A stretch of DNA of 26,583 nucleotides from Actinomycetota bacterium (GTDB lineage Bacteria; Actinomycetota; Humimicrobiia; Humimicrobiales; Humimicrobiaceae), in assembly GCA_003567835.1 (NCBI GenBank), contig PWYO01000332.1:1-26583 (forward strand), in the 5' to 3' direction. A program made the translations under genes and the position numbers. The number at the start of each line of letters is the position of its first letter. Position 1 is the stretch's first letter. A model generated the notes under the pieces. The model was not told the DNA's origin. It ran no database searches and saw only the letters and a list, made by a program, of their open reading frames with translations. Of the stretch, positions 21,967-26,583 are shown piece by piece.

Positions 21967-22326
21967 AGTGTAAGCAAATACGATAACCTATTTTACAATT
22001 AGGGCAAAATGCTTTTCTTTTTGCTGAATCCTTGTTTCTATTTTGGCACAAGCAGCTGTTGCCGTAAAGCCAATCTTATGCCAATTTTCTAGCAGTATAT
22101 CATCAGCAGGAATAAATGTATATCCAGTTTTGCCTATGAAGCTGCTGATTTTTTATGGAAAATCCAATCAAAAAGGCTGCGCTGCAACATGCCTGTAGGC
22201 GGCTGCACCCTGGCAATCCGATGACACAGGCAGTTTTCTCATTGCAGCAATTCGTAAAAAGCAAATCTTGCATCAGTGATTCATTTTCAATTCTTTTTAA
22301 AACCTTTATAATAGACACAAATAAAA
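21967..22326. other. 360-base gap, no secure gene
   Basis: No supported gene is seen. On the minus strand a short in-frame zinc-ribbon-like tail, CPNCKIGYRICLHCENC, can be read down to a stop at 21944, overlapping the first codons of the acetyltransferase; stops at 22076, 22100 and 22103 limit it upstream. The right end holds the promoter of the DUF3786 gene. Confidence 0.4.
22284..22312 (+). promoter_or_regulatory. Promoter of the DUF3786 gene
   Basis: TTTTCA, a 17-base spacer and a perfect TATAAT (22307-22312) predict transcription from about 22319. The first ATG (22327) would then have a leader of only seven or eight bases. Confidence 0.55.
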
Positions 22327-22950
22327 ATGAGTTTTAGTAAAATGGCCAAAAAAGAGAAGACTAATCAGGAAGTTTTGTTGTCGGTGTACGATGATTATTT
22401 CTGCCAGCTGGCAAAAAAGGATTTAAGCCAGGTGGTGAAAAATTCTGGTTCGGTTTTAAAGGACGGATGCATCGAAGTCGACTTTTATAACCAGAAGCAT
22501 AGGGTAGACATAGATCAGAAAATGATAAAAAAGAAGGACGGCCGAACTGCAGATCCTTACACCTCCTCTATGATCCTCCATTATTTGATCCATGCCAAGG
22601 GAACCCCCCGATCCGGGAAATGGATTCCGTACAGGGAGCTTCCCGACGGGCTTTTTTATGCCCAAACCATTGAAGGGGTTCTGGCGCCGCTGGTCCAAAC
22701 GTATGGCAGGAATCTGGAAGCCTTTTACAGCCAGGCTGAAAAATTGGGTGCAAGAAGTAGCAAGGAATTTGATTGCGGAGTGGTTATCCACAGTTTTAAA
22801 AAGGTACCCCTGCTGCTGATTATGTATCCAGCTGATGAAGAATTTGATGCTGAAGCAAATATTTTGTTTGACAGCAGTATATCCGATTACCTGAAAACCG
22901 ATATCGTAAAGCTGATTACGGTCTATACGGTACAACTTTTCTTAAAATAA
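22327..22950 (+). CDS. DUF3786-domain protein
   Basis: A 207-residue soluble protein matching the DUF3786 pattern. The mid-protein block is HYLIHAKGTPRSGKWIPYREL-like sequence with PDGLFYAQTIEGVLAPL, followed by AFYSQAEKLGA, then FKKVPLLLIMYPADEEFDAEANILFDSSISDYL, which is the most conserved part. The biochemical role of the family is unknown; it is common in anaerobes, sometimes near corrinoid or one-carbon genes. No such genes are seen here. Two starts are possible, ATG 22327 or ATG 22342. Neither has a ribosome site, and the promoter position implies a leaderless or nearly leaderless transcript for the first. Confidence 0.82.
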   Translation: MSFSKMAKKEKTNQEVLLSVYDDYFCQLAKKDLSQVVKNSGSVLKDGCIEVDFYNQKHRVDIDQKMIKKKDGRTADPYTSSMILHYLIHAKGTPRSGKWIPYRELPDGLFYAQTIEGVLAPLVQTYGRNLEAFYSQAEKLGARSSKEFDCGVVIHSFKKVPLLLIMYPADEEFDAEANILFDSSISDYLKTDIVKLITVYTVQLFLK

Positions 22951-24332
22951 GTTTTGAATCTGGGGCCAAGTTTATCCCAAACGGCGCATAGGTTATAACT
23001 GCAAAGAAGAATCAATGGATTTTACAGCCTTACGCTCAGCAAACAACTTCGATGATGCCGCCTAAGCGAAAAACCCGCATTGTTTTAAACCTTGGGCGGT
23101 GATGCGTTTGGCTCTTCCAAAAAGGGGTCCCATTGACAGATCCTAAAAAATAGTCTAGTACCCAAATGACCCAAACGGGCTGGTCAGCCTTGTTTTGATA
23201 GCGAGCATTTATGCTATAGGCATGCAGATTTTTAAAAAATGGATCTTTTAGACCATATCCGTTCCCTGCCCCAGCCTGCAGAGAACCTTTGGCGGTCCGC
23301 TTGTATGTTGCATCAGCAGCTACGGTTAAAAAGTACGGCCCAAAGCCGGTCAGATGCTGGAAGCGGTAGGAAGGTCCGGTGGTTTCACTAGCATTCATTC
23401 CGCCTGCATAGTAATGGATTTACCCAGCACCGAAAAAGGCAGGTGATGTGAAATCCATACCTCCCTTGGCAAGCATTTGTCAAATGGCTGAATCAAAACG
23501 CGTATCTGGGTTTAGGATCTAATTCAAGTTGTAAGGGGAAGCCCAAGGCGCAACCATAAAAAATGGTTCTGCTAAAGCCGTATATTTTCTATTAGAAAAG
23601 GTAACTATGAAAATTCCTGCAGTATCTGAAATAAGTTGTTTTCATATCCCAAGAACTATGCTATATTGAACACAAAGTAAATGGGTAACAAATGCACCAT
23701 TGTGTCATATGATGGATCGAAAAAAACAGACATGGATATCCAAAACCGCCCGTCTTCCTTTCCAAGGCAGCCTAACCGGGTCAAAAATAGCAGCCCCGAG
23801 AGGCATACCCTGGACCAAAGTACGTATGCATTTCATTGCAGCCGGAAAACAAGCAATTGAAACCAGTAATGATAATTTTTTTCAGTTATATTTGGGGACG
23901 GACCTTCGCATTGGGCGTGGTCCTCTTATAGAAAATGGTTGATGATATTGTATGTAAAAGTCAATAGGAGAAACAATAGACTACAGTGGCCTGGCTGAAT
24001 GGTCAGAAGCATTGCGTTCAGGCTAGAAATTTGCCTGGATATTGGCAGGGCCAACCGTTCATACAGGCCTGGTGTAGACTTTGTTAAAGGGCCGAAACTG
24101 TCAATACATAGAGCTTTGCTTCTGAAAATACCTGGCGGTTTTTAGGGAAGTCAAAGCTTGCATTGATTGATATGCAGGGCAAAAGAGTTTTACCGGATAG
24201 GAACCATAAATGAAAATAGTACGGTTATAGAATTTAAAACCAACCACAGCTGTAATTACCCATGGGTTATAAGGAATATGACCGATATATTGGTAATGAT
24301 GGACAAACAGCAAAAAATGTTAGGGAGTTGAA
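22951..24332. other. 1.38-kb gene-poor region
   Basis: No convincing gene is present. A 120-codon open minus-strand frame (23036-23398) reads through plausible protein-like sequence (GFGPYFLTVAADATYK; DQPVWVIWVLDYFLG) and continues upstream past a stop with similar character (DFTSPAFFGAG, stop, IHYYAGG), so it may be a decayed gene. I do not recognise the family. A promoter-like TTTTCA / TATATT pair lies at 23639-23667. GGCCTG at 23988-23993 is inversely repeated as CAGGCC at 24064-24069, but no tRNA fold results. The remainder shows nothing identifiable. Confidence 0.45.
23639..23667 (+). promoter_or_regulatory. Orphan promoter-like sequence in the gene-poor region
   Basis: TTTTCA, a 17-base spacer and TATATT, with the same -35 hexamer as the DUF3786 promoter. 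No good gene follows; an 80-codon frame at 23700-23942 is unrecognised, so a small RNA or a relic is possible. Confidence 0.35.
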
Positions 24333-25370
24333 ATGGCAAAAAGCAAGCAATTGGCAAATAAGCAGAAAATAGACGGATACCAAATAGAGGACGGTTTTAG
24401 CCAGCTGGAAGGTAAGAAAAAGATTGAGATGCTAAAAAAGATGTACCAGATCCGTTATTTTGAGGAACAAACGGAGCAATTTATCATCAGAGGCATGATC
24501 CATGGCACTTGCCATCTCTATACAGGACAGGAGGCTTCGGCAGTAGGGGCTGTTTATGCAATAGGCGGTGACGACTATATTACTTCTACGCATAGAGGCC
24601 ATGGACACTGCATCTCCAAAGGGGCAGATCTTAAGCGGATGATGGCTGAGCTCTTGGGCAAAAAAACCGGATACTGCAAGGGTAAAGGCGGCTCTATGCA
24701 TATAGCAGATATTGAAAGCGGAAACCTGGGTGCAAACGGTATCGTAGGGGGCGGTCTGGGCATAGCAACTGGAGCAGGTCTAACCTGCAAGATGAAATAT
24801 GCCAATGAAAAGATGGTGCTCTGTTTTTTTGGTGATGGTGCAGCCAACCAGGGTATTTTTCACGAATCGGTTAATATGGCTTCTATTTGGGGCTTGCCGG
24901 TTATTTACTTCTGTGAAAACAATATTTACGGTATGTCTACCCCCACCGATGATGCTTTCAATATTGACAAAATTTCAGACCGCAAGCTGGCTTACGGTAT
25001 AGAGGGCCTTACCATTGACGGCAATGATGTGGCACAAGTCTATAATACAGTCGCCCATTTTGCCCAGGCTTGCAGAAAAGGAAAAGGGCCGGTACTTATT
25101 GAAGCCCAAACTTACCGGTGGAAGGGCCATTCCAAAAGTGACGCCCAGGTCTACCGAAGCAAAAAAGAGGTAAAGGAATGGATGCAAAAAGACCCCATTA
25201 AGCGGTATGCCCAAAAGCTTGTCAAAGAGGATGTTATGGGCGAGGCAGAGGTTTCCCAACTGGAAGAAGAGGTGGGCAATACAATAGCGGAAGCAGTCGA
25301 TTTTGCCAAGGAAAGCGCTTTTCCTTCACCGTCAGAAGTAGAAGACGATGTGTATTTTGTCAAACAATAA
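24333..25370 (+). CDS. 2-oxo acid (pyruvate/acetoin) dehydrogenase E1 component, alpha subunit
   Basis: A 345-residue thiamine-diphosphate-dependent E1-alpha. The ThDP/Mg site runs from G167-D168-G169 (FFGDGAANQGIFHESVNMA) to N196-N197 (CENNIYGMS). Also seen are the family motifs GQEASAVGAVYAI, STHRGHGHCISKGAD, GKGGSMHI and the phosphorylation-loop-like TYRWKGHSKSD. With E1-beta it decarboxylates a 2-oxo acid and passes the acyl group to lipoyl-E2. The start ATG at 24333 follows AGGGAG at five bases. E1-beta starts 17 bases after the stop. Pyruvate and acetoin types cannot be separated from these features alone. Confidence 0.94.
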   Translation: MAKSKQLANKQKIDGYQIEDGFSQLEGKKKIEMLKKMYQIRYFEEQTEQFIIRGMIHGTCHLYTGQEASAVGAVYAIGGDDYITSTHRGHGHCISKGADLKRMMAELLGKKTGYCKGKGGSMHIADIESGNLGANGIVGGGLGIATGAGLTCKMKYANEKMVLCFFGDGAANQGIFHESVNMASIWGLPVIYFCENNIYGMSTPTDDAFNIDKISDRKLAYGIEGLTIDGNDVAQVYNTVAHFAQACRKGKGPVLIEAQTYRWKGHSKSDAQVYRSKKEVKEWMQKDPIKRYAQKLVKEDVMGEAEVSQLEEEVGNTIAEAVDFAKESAFPSPSEVEDDVYFVKQ

Positions 25371-25387
25371 GGGAGATATACAGTAAA

Positions 25388-26380
25388 ATGAGAAAAATTA
25401 CGTACCTGGAAGCCTTAAGGGAAGCCATGCAGCAGATGATGAGAGAAGATGAAGATGTGTTCTTGCTGGGTGAAGATATTGCCGAATACGGTGGCGCATT
25501 TGGGGTTACAGTAGGGATGTTAGAAGAATTTGGAAAAGAGAGAATCAGAAACACCCCCATTTCGGAAGCAGCAATTGTAGGTGTGGGCATAGGAAGCGCA
25601 GTCACGGGTATGCGGCCTATTGCAGAAATCATGTTTTCTGATTTTTTAACCATTGCTATGGACCAAATCGCCAACCAGGCGGCAAAGATCCGGTATCAGT
25701 TCGGGGGCAAAGCAAAAGTACCATTGGTGGTAAGAACGCCCGGCGGAGGAGGCACCGGTGCAGCCAGCCAGCATTCACAAAGCCTGGAAGGGCTGGTAGC
25801 CCATATCCCGGGGTTGAAGGTGGTTATGCCTTCCTGCCCTTATGATGCAAAAGGGTTGCTGATATCTGCTGTGTATGATGGAAATCCGGTTATTTTCATC
25901 GAACATAAACTGCTTTATAAAAATAAAAAATATGTACAAGACGTACCCGAAAAAGCATACAAAGTCCCTATAGGAAAAGCAGATATTAAAAGGAAAGGAA
26001 AAGATATAACCCTGGTAGCCAGCTCTTTTATGGTCCAGCGGTCTCTGTCGGTAGCAGAAATGCTCTATGAGGAACAGGGAACAGATATTGAAGTGGTGGA
26101 TCTGCGAACCTTAAGACCTCTGGATATCAGCCTTATCCTGGAGTCGGTAAAAAAAACGGGCAGGCTTCTTTGCGTTGAGGAAGCACCCATATTTGGTGGT
26201 TTTATGGGAGAAGTAGCTGCCCAGGTTACTGAAAAAGCCTTTGACTGGCTGGATGCGCCTCCCCACAGGGTTGCTGGCAGAAATTGTCCTGTTCCTTATT
26301 CATTGGTTCTAGAACAGGAAATGATTCCCAGTGAAGAAAGGATCAAGAAAGGTGTGGAAGATATACTCACTGCTGTTTAA
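25388..26380 (+). CDS. 2-oxo acid (pyruvate/acetoin) dehydrogenase E1 component, beta subunit
   Basis: A 330-residue E1-beta subunit, the usual length. The N-terminus RKITYLEALREAMQQMMRED and EDIAEYGGAFGVTVGM, followed by NTPISEAAIVGVGIG with the ThDP-activating Glu, FSDFLTIAMDQIANQAAK, VVRTPGGGGTGAASQHSQSLE and the C-terminal transketolase domain (EVVDLRTLRPLD; VEEAPIFGGFMGE) are all family landmarks. It forms the alpha2beta2 E1 with the upstream product. The start is ATG at 25388; GGGAG lies about 12 bases upstream, rather far. Confidence 0.95.
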   Translation: MRKITYLEALREAMQQMMREDEDVFLLGEDIAEYGGAFGVTVGMLEEFGKERIRNTPISEAAIVGVGIGSAVTGMRPIAEIMFSDFLTIAMDQIANQAAKIRYQFGGKAKVPLVVRTPGGGGTGAASQHSQSLEGLVAHIPGLKVVMPSCPYDAKGLLISAVYDGNPVIFIEHKLLYKNKKYVQDVPEKAYKVPIGKADIKRKGKDITLVASSFMVQRSLSVAEMLYEEQGTDIEVVDLRTLRPLDISLILESVKKTGRLLCVEEAPIFGGFMGEVAAQVTEKAFDWLDAPPHRVAGRNCPVPYSLVLEQEMIPSEERIKKGVEDILTAV

Positions 26381-26404
26381 CAAATATTGCAAGGCTGCAA
26401 CATT

Positions 26405-26440
26405 TATCTTGTTAAATAAGATACTTTAATATACTATAAT
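26405..26440 (+). promoter_or_regulatory. Hairpin and -10-like element before the E2 gene
   Basis: TATCTT and AAGATA form a six-pair stem with a seven-base loop (26405-26423), followed by a perfect TATAAT at 26435-26440. The -35 match (TTAAAT) is poor. This could be a weak internal promoter or an mRNA processing site in the otherwise contiguous E1-E2 operon. Confidence 0.3.
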
Positions 26441-26481
26441 TACTAAAATAAGTTTGACAGACATCATTCTAGGAGGAAAGC

Positions 26482-26583
26482 ATGCATGAAGTGATAATGC
26501 CCAAGCTGGGGCTTACCATGGAAACTGGGGTTATAGAGAAATGGCATAAAAAAGAAGGAGAACCAGTAGAATCGGGAGATGTC
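26482..26583 (+). CDS. Dihydrolipoamide acyltransferase E2 (N-terminal fragment, runs off the window)
   Basis: The first 34 residues of an E2 lipoyl domain: MHEVIMPKLGLTMETGVIEKWHKKEGEPVESGDV matches the MPxLGxTMxxGxIxxW start of pyruvate and acetoin dehydrogenase E2 proteins. The lipoylated Lys falls beyond the window end. A strong AGGAGG is six bases upstream of the ATG. It follows E1-beta by 101 bases. Confidence 0.9.
   Translation, partial: MHEVIMPKLGLTMETGVIEKWHKKEGEPVESGDV

Noticed and set aside
22103..22337. Two opposed 60-71-codon frames, one Cys-rich
   Set aside because: No ribosome site, poor starts and no recognisable family; one ends inside the DUF3786 promoter and gene start.
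23988..24069. Possible type II tRNA (GGCCTG ... CAGGCC arms)
   Set aside because: The six-pair outer arm is real, but D-, anticodon and T-arms do not form and no CCA follows.
1..26583. CRISPR arrays, prophage, integrases, toxin-antitoxin or other defence modules
   Set aside because: No regularly spaced direct repeats and no matching protein families were found anywhere in the window.

Overview
The window looks like a piece of a low- to mid-GC, uncultured-type bacterial chromosome related to the Actinomycetota. The main reason is gene order. A recF - dciA (DUF721) - gyrB - gyrA run is followed by a DUF3566 membrane protein and tRNA-Ile and tRNA-Ala genes. This is the order seen downstream of dnaN in Mycobacterium and relatives (recF, Rv0004, gyrB, gyrA, Rv0007, ileT, alaT). 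Here dnaA and dnaN are not next to recF, a DUF4870 gene sits between gyrA and the DUF3566 gene, and base composition is much lower in GC than typical actinobacteria. Non-ATG starts are frequent: TTG or GTG is the best-supported start for at least seven genes.

Layout. 1-611 (-): partial iron-containing alcohol dehydrogenase. 734-3722 (+): three-gene run of a steroid 5-alpha-reductase-like membrane enzyme, a UbiA-family prenyltransferase and a radical SAM/SPASM protein; the last two are coupled by an ATGA overlap. 3679-7915: a divergent metal/sulfur island. ArsR regulator plus DsrE-like protein (-) face a cation diffusion facilitator plus P1B-type ATPase (+) across a 28-bp perfect palindrome. 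7881-9794 (-): compact operon of fumarylacetoacetase-family hydrolase, LysE exporter, glutaredoxin-like protein and cupin. 10075-16350 (+): zinc-ribbon protein, recF, dciA, gyrB, gyrA. 16430-18223: DUF4870, DUF3566 and three tRNAs (Ile-GAU, Ala-GGC, Ala-UGC), each with its own promoter-like sequence. 18380-21966: PfkB-family sugar-phosphate kinase (-), a membrane-anchored unknown (+), an orphan galactitol-type PTS EIIC (-) and a GNAT acetyltransferase (-). 22327-22950: DUF3786 protein. 22951-24332: 1.4 kb with no convincing gene. 24333-26583 (+): E1-alpha, E1-beta and the start of E2 of a 2-oxo acid (pyruvate or acetoin) dehydrogenase complex.

Most of the window is recognisable housekeeping and accessory metabolism. 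I found no CRISPR array, intact insertion sequence, prophage or rRNA. The least explained parts are: (a) the reductase/prenyltransferase/radical SAM trio, which may make an unidentified prenyl lipid or quinone-like compound; (b) the palindrome-controlled ArsR-DsrE / CDF-ATPase island, whose CDF has an atypical metal site; (c) the gyrB leader, with mutually exclusive hairpins and a short upstream reading frame whose stop overlaps the gyrB start; (d) the orphan EIIC with a kinase nearby; and (e) the gene-poor 1.4 kb. No claim of a wholly new system is justified from sequence alone.
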